64,000 bases of DNA, taken from positions 3,527,501 to 3,591,500 of the forward strand of contig NZ_CP094975.1 in assembly GCF_023509015.1 (NCBI RefSeq), given 5' to 3'. The position numbers and the translations under genes were made by a program. The stretch is from Pseudomonas abieticivorans (GTDB taxonomy: Bacteria > Pseudomonadota > Gammaproteobacteria > Pseudomonadales > Pseudomonadaceae). A model generated the notes under the pieces. That model saw nothing but the letters and a program-made list of their open reading frames with translations, was not told where the DNA came from and did no database searches. Shown one piece after another: positions 18,520 through 26,879 of the stretch (positions within the stretch are counted from its first letter, which is position 1; each line of letters begins with the position of its first letter).

Positions 18520-19902
18520 TTACAAAATGTTGAACGGGATGGTGGTGACCACGCGCAGTTCATCCAGGCTGCCGTCGATCTGGTTGGCCGTGGCGCGGTG
18601 GGCGGTGTAGTTCACGCGGATGCTGCTGGCCTTGAGCGGGCCGCTCTGCACGGCATAGGACGCGCCGATGCCGTATTCGTAGTGCTTGTCGCCATCCAGG
18701 TTTTTGACGTCGTAGGCAGTGCCCTGGTAGTGCGTGCCGTCGATGCCCCAGCCGCGTGCGGTATAAATGCTGAACTTCAGGCCCGGCACGCCGTACTCGG
18801 CCATGTTCAGGCCGTAGGCTACCTGGAAGGATTTTTCGTTGGGGCCGTTGTAATCCGAGAACAGCGAGTTGGCCAGGAAGATGCCGTTGGTTTCGTGCAG
18901 GTAGTCGAAGTACTCGTTGCCGTTCACTTGCTGGTAGGCGAAGGTCAGGCTGTGGGCCAGATGGGTGGCGGTCAACGACAGGCTATAGGTGTCGTTGTCG
19001 ATCTTGCCCATCTTGCGGCTGCCGGCATCCTTGGTCTTGTAGTAGTTGAGCCCGGTGGTGATGTCGACCACTTGGGTGTCGCCCATTTCGTGGGTGATGC
19101 CCAGGTAGTACTGGTTCCAGAAGTCTTCGACGTTGGTGGCGAACAGGCTGCTCTTCACGCTTTTGAACGGCTGGTAATTGACCCCCAGGGTGCTGACGCG
19201 ATCGGTCTCGGCCTTGTTATTGGTGTACTCGGTGCGGAACTTGCTCAGGCTCTGCTCGGTACGCGGCGACACGCGGTCGAAGGTGCCGCCCTGAAACGAC
19301 AGGTTGTCGAACTCCTCGCTGTTGATGCTGATGCCTTCGAAGCTCGAAGGCAGCGCACGGTTGCCAATGGTCGCGACCATGGGCGTGTCCATGCTTTGGC
19401 GGCCGGCAGTCAGGGTGGTGTTGGACACCCGCGCCTTGATGTTGGCCAGGCCCAGCTTGCTCCACTGGCCGACCACGTCGCCATCGCTGTCGGTCAGGGT
19501 ACGGTTGCTGCGCGGGCCGGCCACGGACTGGCGGTCACGCTCCAGGGCCACGGCGTTGTAGGCCGCCACCTCGGTGGCAAAGCCAACGGTGCCCTGGGTG
19601 AAGCCGGAGCTGTAGTTCAGTACGGTCGACTGCACCCAGTTGGTCCGGCTGTGGGTCGGGATGCGCTTGCCGGTGGAGTCCGAATAAGTGAAACGGGTAC
19701 CGCGGGTGGTGTGCTCGCGGGCATACCAGTTGCGCGTGAAGCCGCTCAGGCTCTGGTCTTCGACAAAGCCTTTGGCATCGGCCTGGGCGCTGCTGTTTTT
19801 CAGGCTGATGGGGAAAAAGTCCTGGCTGACTTCTTCGGCATGGGCCAGGTGGATCAGGCCCCCCAGGGACAGTGCGAATACTGCGGTTTGTTTGAATTTC
19901 AA
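18520..19902 (-). CDS. OprD-family outer-membrane porin (OpdP/OpdD-like)
   Basis: A 460-residue outer-membrane channel of the 18-strand OprD family. The signal peptide (about 1-22, ending HLAHAEE) is followed by the family pattern FVEDQSLSGFTRNWYARE, and the chain has alternating beta-strand composition. Relatives in this locus context import dipeptides or small amino-acid substrates, matching the surrounding Dpp genes. The only well-placed start is a TTG (19900-19902) 6 bases after AAAGGAGC. It sits between two binding-protein genes, so uptake across both membranes is encoded together. Confidence 0.88.
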   Translation of the reverse strand: MKFKQTAVFALSLGGLIHLAHAEEVSQDFFPISLKNSSAQADAKGFVEDQSLSGFTRNWYAREHTTRGTRFTYSDSTGKRIPTHSRTNWVQSTVLNYSSGFTQGTVGFATEVAAYNAVALERDRQSVAGPRSNRTLTDSDGDVVGQWSKLGLANIKARVSNTTLTAGRQSMDTPMVATIGNRALPSSFEGISINSEEFDNLSFQGGTFDRVSPRTEQSLSKFRTEYTNNKAETDRVSTLGVNYQPFKSVKSSLFATNVEDFWNQYYLGITHEMGDTQVVDITTGLNYYKTKDAGSRKMGKIDNDTYSLSLTATHLAHSLTFAYQQVNGNEYFDYLHETNGIFLANSLFSDYNGPNEKSFQVAYGLNMAEYGVPGLKFSIYTARGWGIDGTHYQGTAYDVKNLDGDKHYEYGIGASYAVQSGPLKASSIRVNYTAHRATANQIDGSLDELRVVTTIPFNIL

Positions 19903-19970
19903 GGTGAAGCTCCTTTAACTTTTCTTTCTTATATGCCGATCTTTTTTGGTGATCTGGCTTTGTTTTCGCT

Positions 19971-20012
19971 GCAATTAAATAATTGCAAACGTTTGCTACG
20001 CGAAATTCGCGT
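19971..20012. promoter_or_regulatory. Three adjacent perfect palindromes upstream of the porin gene
   Basis: GCAATTA-AA-TAATTGC (19971-19986) overlaps by two bases GCAAACGTTTGC (19985-19996), and ACGCGAA-A-TTCGCGT (19998-20012) follows at once. All are exact. GCAAACGTTTGC has the CG-centred shape of LacI/PurR-family operators. They begin about 70 bases upstream of the TTG start of the porin gene, a normal position for operators. The regulator is not identifiable from this window. Confidence 0.5.
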
Positions 20013-20016
20013 GCAG

Positions 20017-20046
20017 TGATGCGCTGGGCCAATGCTCCGCGCATCA
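20017..20046 (-). other. Intercistronic hairpin after the third dppA paralog
   Basis: Perfect 8-bp arms TGATGCGC (20017-20024) and GCGCATCA (20039-20046) with a 14-base loop, 10 bases past the stop codon of the binding-protein gene at 20057-21658. No T-run follows. Confidence 0.5.
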
Positions 20047-20056
20047 GGGCTCAGGG

Positions 20057-21658
20057 TTAATCGATCAGGGTGACCCCGGAAAAGTCGTTGCGCCCCAAGG
20101 GGCTGACCTGGAACCCATCGACCTTGGCACTCATTGGCTGACTGACCTTGGAATGGGCGACGGGGGTGATGGGCACTTGTTGTTTGAGCAATTGCTGGGC
20201 TTGGCGATACAGCTCGCTGCGCTGTTCGCGGTCGGTCAGGCCCTTGGCTTTTTTTACCAGCGCGTCGTACGTGGCGTCGCACCACATCGCGGCGTTGTTG
20301 CTGCCAATGGCATCGCAGCTGTAAAGGGTGCCAAGCCAATTGTCCGGGTCGCCGTTGTCACCGGTCCAACCTAGCAGCACGATGTCGTGCTCGCCGTCCT
20401 TGACTCGCTTCACGTACTCGCCCCACTCGTAGCTGACAATGCGCGCCTTGATGCCGACCTTGGCCCAGTCGGCCTGGAGCATCTGGGCCATCAACTTGGC
20501 GTTGGGGTTGTAGGGGCGCTGCACGGGCATGGCCCACAGGGTCACTTCGGTGCCTTCCTTGATGCCGGCCTGCTGGAGCAGCTCGCGGGCTTTTTCAGGG
20601 TTGTAGGCAGCGTCCTTGATCGTGGTGTCGTAGGACCATTGGGTCGGTGGCATGGCGTTTACCGCCAGTTGGCCGGAACCTTCGTACACGGCATCGAGAA
20701 TGGCCTGCTTGTTAACCGCCATGTCCAGCGCCTGGCGCACGGGGAGTTGGTCGAAGGGCGCGCGCTGGGTGTTGTAGGCGATGTAGCCGACGTTGTAGCC
20801 GGCCTGCTCGACTACCTTCAGTTTCGGGTCCTTGTGCAACGTGGCAAGGTCTGCCGGGCGCGGGTTCAGGGTGATCTGGCATTCGTTCTTGCGCAGTTTC
20901 TGCACGCGTACCGACGGGTCGGTGTTGATGGCGTAGATCAGGTTCTCGACCTTGACCTGGCTGGGATCCCAGTACTGTTTGTTGGCCTTGTAGCGGATCT
21001 GCGCATCCTTCTGGTAGCGCGCCAGGGCAAATGGCCCGGTGCCGATCGGCTTGTGATTGATGTCGCTGGGCTTGCCTGTTTCAAGCAGGTGGTCGGCGTA
21101 CTCGGCAGACAGGATCGCGGCGAAGCCCATGGCGATGTTCTGGATGAACGCGGCATCCACCGAGCGCAAGGTGAAGGCTACTTCCATTGGCCCGGTTTGC
21201 TCGACCTGGGTGATGTTCTTGTCCAGGCTCATGGAGCCGAAGTAGGGGAACTCGGCGGGGTAGGCCTTGCGGAACGGGTGGTCGCGATCCAGCATGCGCT
21301 GGAAGGTGAACACCACGTCTTGCGCATTGAAATCGCGGGTCGGGGTGAACCCATGGTTGCTATGGAACTTGACCCCTTCACGCAGGTGAAAGGTGTAGGT
21401 CAGGCCGTCCTCGGACACCTCCCAGCGGGTCGCCAGGGCCGGGATGACGGCCGTGCCGCCTTTCTGGAATTCGGTGAGGCGGTTGTACAAAGGCTCGGCG
21501 GCATCGTTGTCGGTGCCGGTGGTGTATTGGGCAATGTCGAAGCCGGACGGACTGCCTTCGGAGCAGAACACCAGGTTCTTGCTGGCTGCCTGGGCGAGTG
21601 GAAGCTCGGCCAACAGGCCTAGGCTCAGCAATGAAGCTGCTAGATGGGTATGGCGCAT
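20057..21658 (-). CDS. Dipeptide-binding protein, DppA paralog
   Basis: A 533-residue periplasmic SBP_bac_5 protein with a signal peptide ending PLAQAASK and the family opening VFCSEGSPSGFDIAQYTTGTD. It shares long runs with the paralog at 21973, including NAMPPTQWSYDTTIKDAAYN and LWAMPVQRPYNPNAKLMA, so the two arose by duplication. It lacks the usual DASAETVFNRL after the opening, having DNDAAEPLYNRL instead. Probably feeds the same DppBCDF channel with a different peptide preference. Confidence 0.91.
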   Translation of the reverse strand: MRHTHLAASLLSLGLLAELPLAQAASKNLVFCSEGSPSGFDIAQYTTGTDNDAAEPLYNRLTEFQKGGTAVIPALATRWEVSEDGLTYTFHLREGVKFHSNHGFTPTRDFNAQDVVFTFQRMLDRDHPFRKAYPAEFPYFGSMSLDKNITQVEQTGPMEVAFTLRSVDAAFIQNIAMGFAAILSAEYADHLLETGKPSDINHKPIGTGPFALARYQKDAQIRYKANKQYWDPSQVKVENLIYAINTDPSVRVQKLRKNECQITLNPRPADLATLHKDPKLKVVEQAGYNVGYIAYNTQRAPFDQLPVRQALDMAVNKQAILDAVYEGSGQLAVNAMPPTQWSYDTTIKDAAYNPEKARELLQQAGIKEGTEVTLWAMPVQRPYNPNAKLMAQMLQADWAKVGIKARIVSYEWGEYVKRVKDGEHDIVLLGWTGDNGDPDNWLGTLYSCDAIGSNNAAMWCDATYDALVKKAKGLTDREQRSELYRQAQQLLKQQVPITPVAHSKVSQPMSAKVDGFQVSPLGRNDFSGVTLID

Positions 21659-21936
21659 GAAGGTCCCTATGCTTTCTGGTCTGGGTTCATGGGCACTCGA
21701 TTGAGGGCCTTTGCAGGCGCCTGTCTGGCCGATGCATGAACCATGGCTGCAGCTTCACCGACACACTGGCGCGAACGGCGGGCTACCTGTCGAAACTAGG
21801 TTCGTCAGGGCCAGCCGTATAGGCGCAGAGTCTTTCAGTCGTGTAGGACCATTCCCAAATAGCTGTGTGTACCGCTTGAAAATGCAGTAATTAAGCTCTT
21901 AGGACGTTTCCACATGATCGGTGGGAAGCTGCCGCC

Positions 21937-21959
21937 GCGGCGCCGTCATCGGGCGCCGC
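21937..21959 (-). other. Intercistronic hairpin after the second dppA paralog
   Basis: GCGGCGCC (21937-21944) and GGCGCCGC (21952-21959) form a perfect 8-bp GC-only stem with a 7-base loop, 13 bases past the stop codon at 21973. No T-run follows. The rest of the 314-base gap (21659-21972) holds no gene I can support; it probably carries the promoter of the paralog at 20057-21658. Confidence 0.6.
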
Positions 21960-21972
21960 TTCGGTAGAGACC

Positions 21973-23580
21973 TTAATTGCTGATGCCGACACCGTAGAAC
22001 GAGTTCAGGCCCAGGGGGCTGATCTTGAAGTCGGTGACGTTGGCACGCATCGGCTGGTAGACAGTCGAGTGCGCGATCGGGGTCATGGGGACCTGATCTT
22101 TCAAGCGGTGCTGGGCCTGTTTGTACAGTTCAGTCCGTTTGGCCTGGTCGGGTGTGGCCTTGGCCGCCTTGATCAGTTTGTCGAAGTCGGCATCGCACCA
22201 CTTGCCGAAGTTGTTGCCGTTGACCGCGTCACAGCCAAACAGGGTGCCCAGCCAGTTGTCCGGGTCACCGTTGTCGCCGCTCCAGCCAATCAGCATGGCG
22301 TCGGTTTCACCGTTGTGCGCACGCTTGATGTACTCGCCCCACTCGTAGCTGACGATCTTGGCCTTGATACCGATCTTGGCCCAGTCCGACTGCAGCATTT
22401 CGGCCATCAACTTGGCGTTGGGGTTGTACGGGCGCTGCACGGGCATGGCCCACAACTGGATCTCGGTGCCTTCTTTTACGCCCGCTTCCTTGAGCAGCTC
22501 CTTGGCCTTTTCAGGGTTGTAGGCGGCGTCCTTGATGGTGGTGTCGTAAGACCACTGGGTCGGCGGCATGGCGTTGACGGCCAGTTGGCCTGCGCCCTGG
22601 TACACCGCGTTGATGATCTGCTGCTTGTCGACGGCCATGTCCAGCGCCTGGCGAACTTTCACGTTGTCCAGCGGCTTGTGGGTCACGTTGTAAGAGATGT
22701 AGCCCAGGTTGAAGCCTGGCTGGTTAGGCATCTTCAATGCCTTGTCTTCTTCCAGCGGCTTGATGTCGGCCGGGCGCGGGTAGGCGGTTACCTGGCACTC
22801 GTTTTTCTTCAGCTTTTGCATGCGCACCGAGGCATCGGTGGTGATGGCGAAGATCAGGTTGTCGATCTTCACGTCTTCAGGCTTCCAGTAGTCCTTGTTG
22901 CCCTTGTAGCGGATCTGGGCGTCCTTCTGGTACTTGCTGAACACGAATGGGCCAGTGCCGATCGGCTTCTGGTTGATGTCCTGGGGTGTGCCTGCCTTAA
23001 GCAGTTTGTCGGCGTATTCGGCCGACTGGATCGAGGCGAAAGGCATGGCCATGTTCTGGATGAACGCGGCGTCCACAGTCTTGAGGGTGAACTTGACGGT
23101 GTGGTCGTCGATCTTCTCGAGCTTGGTGATGTTTTCGTTCATCCCCATGTCGGTGAAGTACGGGAACTCGGTGGGGTACGCCTTGCGGAACGGCATGTCT
23201 TTGTCGAGCATACGGTTGAAGGTGAACAGCACGTCGTCGGCGTTGAATTCGCGGGTAGGCTTGAAGTAGTCGGTGGTGTGGAACTTGACCCCTTCACGCA
23301 GGTGGAAGGTGTAGGTCAGGCCGTCCGGGGATACGTCCCAGCTGGTGGCCAGGCCCGGGGTCACGGTGCTGCCGCCGCGAGCGAACTGCGAAAGGCGATT
23401 GAATACGGTTTCGGCTGAGGCGTCGAAGTCAGTCCCCGTGGTGTATTGGCCCGGGTCGAAACCGGCGGGGCTGCCTTCGGAGCAGAACACCAGGCTAACG
23501 GGTGCTGCCGCCTGGGCGAACGGTGTAACGGCTAGCAAGCCGGCACTGACGAGGAACGGAATGACCGCGGTTTTGAGCAT
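21973..23580 (-). CDS. Dipeptide-binding protein, DppA paralog
   Basis: A 535-residue periplasmic SBP_bac_5 protein with a signal peptide ending PFAQAAAP, then LVFCSEGSPAGFDPGQYTTG and DASAETVFNRL, the canonical DppA pattern. It is closest to the paralogs on either side (20057 and 23832). The C-terminal HSTVYQPMRANVTDFKISPLG matches its neighbours. GAGG lies 5 bases upstream of the start. A 251-base gap with its own hairpin separates it from the upstream paralog, so it may have its own promoter. Confidence 0.92.
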   Translation of the reverse strand: MLKTAVIPFLVSAGLLAVTPFAQAAAPVSLVFCSEGSPAGFDPGQYTTGTDFDASAETVFNRLSQFARGGSTVTPGLATSWDVSPDGLTYTFHLREGVKFHTTDYFKPTREFNADDVLFTFNRMLDKDMPFRKAYPTEFPYFTDMGMNENITKLEKIDDHTVKFTLKTVDAAFIQNMAMPFASIQSAEYADKLLKAGTPQDINQKPIGTGPFVFSKYQKDAQIRYKGNKDYWKPEDVKIDNLIFAITTDASVRMQKLKKNECQVTAYPRPADIKPLEEDKALKMPNQPGFNLGYISYNVTHKPLDNVKVRQALDMAVDKQQIINAVYQGAGQLAVNAMPPTQWSYDTTIKDAAYNPEKAKELLKEAGVKEGTEIQLWAMPVQRPYNPNAKLMAEMLQSDWAKIGIKAKIVSYEWGEYIKRAHNGETDAMLIGWSGDNGDPDNWLGTLFGCDAVNGNNFGKWCDADFDKLIKAAKATPDQAKRTELYKQAQHRLKDQVPMTPIAHSTVYQPMRANVTDFKISPLGLNSFYGVGISN

Positions 23581-23793
23581 GGTGGCCTCAGTGTTGTCAT
23601 TTTAATTAGAGGGGACCTTGTGGGTCGACCCGCCGATACTTATGCAGGCGTCGTACCCGAATCAATACTTTAGTACCGGTTGAGCAGCTAATCGTGGAAC
23701 GTACGTACAAGAATGTCGCATTGATATAAAAAATACGAAGTTGAACGTTTGCGCGCGCCCAAAAACGGGCATTTCACGCACCAAAGCGGCCCG

Positions 23794-23817
23794 GCCCGGT
23801 TATTTCGTGAGCCGGGC
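23794..23817 (-). other. Intercistronic hairpin after the first dppA paralog
   Basis: GCCCGG (23794-23799) pairs with CCGGGC (23812-23817) across a 12-base loop, 14 bases past the stop codon at 23832. A smaller GCCC/GGGC hairpin lies at 23757-23770. Neither is followed by a T-run. The remaining gap up to 23581 contains an AT-rich stretch around 23720-23740 that could serve as the promoter of the next gene. Confidence 0.5.
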
Positions 23818-23831
23818 TGGGGCATTTGGTA

Positions 23832-25433
23832 TCACTTGCTCAGGCTGACCCCATAAAACGGGGTGAGGCCAAACGGGCTGATCTTGAAGTCCTGTACTTC
23901 TTTGCGCATGGGCTGGAACACCGTCGAGTTGGCGATCGGCGTGATCGGCACCTGTTGCTTCAAGATCTTTTGCGCCTGCTGGTACAGGCTGATGCGCTCG
24001 TTGCGGTCACTACTGAGCTTGGCTTTCTGGATCAATTGATCATAGGCCGGGTCGCACCACTTCGCGTAGTTGCTGCCCTTCACCGCTGCACAGCTATAGA
24101 GCACGCCCAGCCAGTTGTCGGGGTCGCCGTTGTCACCGGTCCAACCGTAAATCATCACATCATGCTCGCCGGCCTTGGCGCGCTTGATGTATTCCCCCCA
24201 CTCGTAACTGACGATATCGGCCTTGATGCCGACCTTGGCCCAGTCGCTCTGGATCATCTGCGCCGACATCCGCGCATTGGGGTTGGAGGCGCGCTGCACG
24301 GTCATGGCCCACAACTTGATCTCGGTGCCCGGTTTTACCCCGGCCTCCTTGAGCAGTTCACGCGCTTTGTCCGGGTTGTAGGGGGCGTCCTTGATGTTTG
24401 GGTCATACGACCATTGCGCCGGTGGCAAGGCATTTTGTGCCAACTGGCCGGCGCTCTGGTACACGGCCTTGACGAGGGCCGGCTTGTCGATGGCCATGTC
24501 CAGGGCCTGGCGCACCTTGAGCTGGTCGAGTGGCGGGTGGGTTACGTTGTAGGCCAGAAAGCCCAGGTTGAAACCGGCCTGGTGCAGCACCACCAGGTTG
24601 GGGTCATTCTGCATTTGCTCGATGTCTTGCGGGCGCGGGTAGCCGCTGACCTGGCATTCGCCGGTCTTGAGCTTCTGCAGGCGCACGGCGGCATCGGTGT
24701 TGATCGAGAAGATCAGGTTGTCGATCTTCACGTCTTCAGGCTTCCAGTAGGCCTTGTTGGCGCTGTAGCGAATTTGCGAATCCTTCTGGTAGCGCTTGAA
24801 CACGAACGGCCCGGTGCCAATGGGCTTTTGGTTGATCTGCTCGGCCTTGCCCTGCTTGAGCAACTGATCGGCGTACTCGGCGGACTGGATCGAGGCGAAG
24901 CTCATGGCCAGGTTCTGGATAAAGGCGGCGTCGACATGGTTGAGGCTGAACACCACGGTTTGCGCGTCGGTCTTGCCGACGGACTTGATGGTGGTGTTCA
25001 AATCCATGTCGTTGAAGTACGGCGACTCGGACGGGTAGGCCTTGCGAAACGGCATGTCCTTGTCCAGCAAACGCTGGAAGGTGAACAACACGTCGTCGGC
25101 GTTGAAGTCGCGGGTAGGGGTAAAGTAGTCGGTAGTGTGGAACTTCACCCCGGGGCGTAGGTGGAAGGTGTAGCTCAGGCCGTCCGGGCTCACGTCCCAG
25201 TGGGTGGCCAGGCCTGGTTCCACTTCGGTACCGCCGCGCTTGAACTGGGTCAGGCGGTTGAACACGGTTTCGGCCGAGGCGTCGAAATCGGTGCCACTGG
25301 TGTATTGGCTGGGGTCGAAGCCGGCGGGGCTGGCTTCGGAGCAGTAGACCAGGGTGCTGGCCGCCTGGGCCAAGGGCGAGCAGGCAAGCAGGGCGGCGGC
25401 AAGAAGCAGCGGTTTGACGGCGTGATAGTCCAT
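23832..25433 (-). CDS. Dipeptide-binding protein, DppA paralog (most upstream)
   Basis: A 533-residue periplasmic SBP_bac_5 protein with a signal peptide ending PLAQAAST, then LVYCSEASPAGFDPSQYTSG and DASAETVFNRL. Its central segment GPFVFKRYQKDSQIRYSANKAYW and C-terminal FKISPFGLTPFYGVSLSK follow the family. It is the most upstream member of the dipeptide cluster, 65 bases downstream of the SIMPL-domain gene on the same strand with a hairpin between. Confidence 0.92.
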   Translation of the reverse strand: MDYHAVKPLLLAAALLACSPLAQAASTLVYCSEASPAGFDPSQYTSGTDFDASAETVFNRLTQFKRGGTEVEPGLATHWDVSPDGLSYTFHLRPGVKFHTTDYFTPTRDFNADDVLFTFQRLLDKDMPFRKAYPSESPYFNDMDLNTTIKSVGKTDAQTVVFSLNHVDAAFIQNLAMSFASIQSAEYADQLLKQGKAEQINQKPIGTGPFVFKRYQKDSQIRYSANKAYWKPEDVKIDNLIFSINTDAAVRLQKLKTGECQVSGYPRPQDIEQMQNDPNLVVLHQAGFNLGFLAYNVTHPPLDQLKVRQALDMAIDKPALVKAVYQSAGQLAQNALPPAQWSYDPNIKDAPYNPDKARELLKEAGVKPGTEIKLWAMTVQRASNPNARMSAQMIQSDWAKVGIKADIVSYEWGEYIKRAKAGEHDVMIYGWTGDNGDPDNWLGVLYSCAAVKGSNYAKWCDPAYDQLIQKAKLSSDRNERISLYQQAQKILKQQVPITPIANSTVFQPMRKEVQDFKISPFGLTPFYGVSLSK

Positions 25434-25447
25434 GAAGGCCTCAAGGT

Positions 25448-25490
25448 GCGGGGACGGCAGCGTGACAGAGTAACGCCGTTGCCGCCCCGC
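25448..25490 (-). other. Intercistronic hairpin between the SIMPL gene and first dppA paralog
   Basis: GCGGGG (25448-25453) pairs with CCCCGC (25485-25490) and, after a bulged A, CGGCA (25455-25459) pairs with TGCCG (25480-25484). The loop is 20 bases. It begins 8 bases after the SIMPL stop codon. Confidence 0.55.
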
Positions 25491-25498
25491 GACAGCCC

Positions 25499-26203
25499 TT
25501 AAGGCATTAGAACTTCGATGGTGCCATCGGCATTCATCGTCACCTGGCTGGTGCCCGCTTCTACTTCCGGGGTGGGCGCTGCATCGGCGCTGGCTTTCAT
25601 CATCATTGCCGCACGCGGGAACGGCGGTTGGTAGCCGCTGCTGTTAAGGTTCATGTTGACCACCTTGTAGCCCTTGCCACCCAGGGCCTGGGTAGTCAAT
25701 TGCGCGCGGGCCTTGAAGGCGTCCACTGCATCTTTGAGCAGGGCGTCTTCACTGGCGGTGCGGGCCTTGGGCGAGACGGTGAAGCTCATGTTGCCCATTT
25801 TCAGGTCTTGCAACAGCTCGCCGGTGAGCTTGGACAGCGCCGGGAAATTCGCGCTTTCCAGGCGCAGTTCGGCATGTTCGCGCCAGCCGGTGATTTTCTG
25901 GCCTTTGTCATCATAGATCGGGTAGCTGTTACGGCTGCCCTGGCTGATTTTCACGTCCTTCACTTCGCGTGCCTGGCCCAGCGCCTTGTTCAGGGTTTGC
26001 GTGATCTGTGCGGCAAGCTTGGCCGGGTCGGCGTCTTGCGCTTCGCTGTAGAGGGTGACCAGCATCAGGTCGCGGGGCACTTCCTGGCTGACTTCGGCGC
26101 GCAGGGATATCTGGTTGTAACGGGGCTCATCGGCCAGCGCAGGCAGGCTGGCAAGCAGGCTGGCGCCCAGGGCAATGGCGGCGCTGCGGCTGAGGGTGGA
26201 CAT
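25499..26203 (-). CDS. Periplasmic SIMPL (DUF541)-domain protein
   Basis: A 234-residue protein with a signal peptide (about residues 1-24, ending LPALADE) and a SIMPL/DUF541 domain over most of the rest (YNQISLRAEVSQEVPRDLMLVTLYSEAQD...). Members of this family are periplasmic or outer-membrane-associated, and their function is poorly defined. AGGAG lies 7 bases before the start. Its position between roxSR and the dipeptide genes matches the gene I recall at the same place in P. aeruginosa. It is divergent from roxS across a 676-base gap. Confidence 0.85.
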   Translation of the reverse strand: MSTLSRSAAIALGASLLASLPALADEPRYNQISLRAEVSQEVPRDLMLVTLYSEAQDADPAKLAAQITQTLNKALGQAREVKDVKISQGSRNSYPIYDDKGQKITGWREHAELRLESANFPALSKLTGELLQDLKMGNMSFTVSPKARTASEDALLKDAVDAFKARAQLTTQALGGKGYKVVNMNLNSSGYQPPFPRAAMMMKASADAAPTPEVEAGTSQVTMNADGTIEVLMP

Positions 26204-26330
26204 TGAGGCACTCCTTGTGGGGAAAGTGCTAAGACTGTAGACCGGCGGCGCCGGTTCATAAAGCGAGTGTTACAGGCTGTATCTGGGGGGGGCTTTGATG
26301 GGCTTGGTTCAGGGCTCAAGTGCTGCTGAG

Positions 26331-26750
26331 ACCGGCCGCCCGCGCGGCCTATCGCAAGCAAGCTTGCTCCCACATGTGCTGCAACGTACCGCGTTCTGAT
26401 GGAGAGGCGGTGCCTGCCTTGGTTGAACTGCAGGTACATTTGCCGTGCACTTAGGCATGGGTGTGTTGCAAGAATGTAGGAGCAAGCAAGCTTGCTCCTA
26501 CATGTGCTGCAACGTACCGCATTCTGATGGAGAGGCGGTGCCTGCCTTGGTTGAACTGCAGGTACATTTGCCGTGCACTTAGGCATGGGTGTGTTGCAAG
26601 ACCTATCGCAAGCAAGGCTTGCTCCCACATGGGTTGCAACGTGCCGCAGTCTGGTGGGGAGGGGTTGCCTGCCTTGGTGTACTGCAGTTGCATTTTTGGG
26701 GCTTTGTGTGGGAGCAAGCTTGCTTGCGATAGGCCGCTGGGGCGGCCGGT
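26331..26750. repeat. 420-bp repeat block bounded by 44-bp inverted repeats, with a tandem core
   Basis: The outer ends (26331-26374 and 26707-26750) are inverted repeats matching at 42 of 44 positions. Between them a unit of about 128 bp is tandemly repeated: copies beginning at 26360 and 26488 differ at only about two positions, and a third from about 26614 is diverged. Each unit starts at an AAGCTTGCTCC palindrome; the middle one is a perfect 14-bp-arm palindrome at 26474-26503. The remaining parts of the 676-base gap (26204-26879) hold only the roxS promoter region, with TATACT near 26838 as a candidate -10 box. No protein-coding gene is supported. Confidence 0.85.
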
Positions 26751-26879
26751 AGTGGCCCTGATTGAATTTTGCGCCCGGCACGAGTGCGTGTTGCGGCGCT
26801 TTGCCGCACTTTTCTCTGCCTCAAGCCTTACACGGGTATACTTGCAACGATCTACCTGGAGCGCTCATCAGGAGAGCTC

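Noticed and set aside
18175..20019. 614-residue open frame on the plus strand opposite the porin and dppA gene
   Set aside because: It spans two genuine minus-strand genes and the palindrome-rich gap between them; composition is typical of a shadow frame.
20387..25160. Series of 400-450-residue plus-strand frames opposite the dppA paralogs
   Set aside because: They are similar to each other only because the real genes on the other strand are paralogs.
26360..26740. CRISPR array
   Set aside because: Only three units of about 128 bp with near-identical internal sequence and no unique spacers; this is a tandem duplication of a REP-containing unit, and no cas genes are present.
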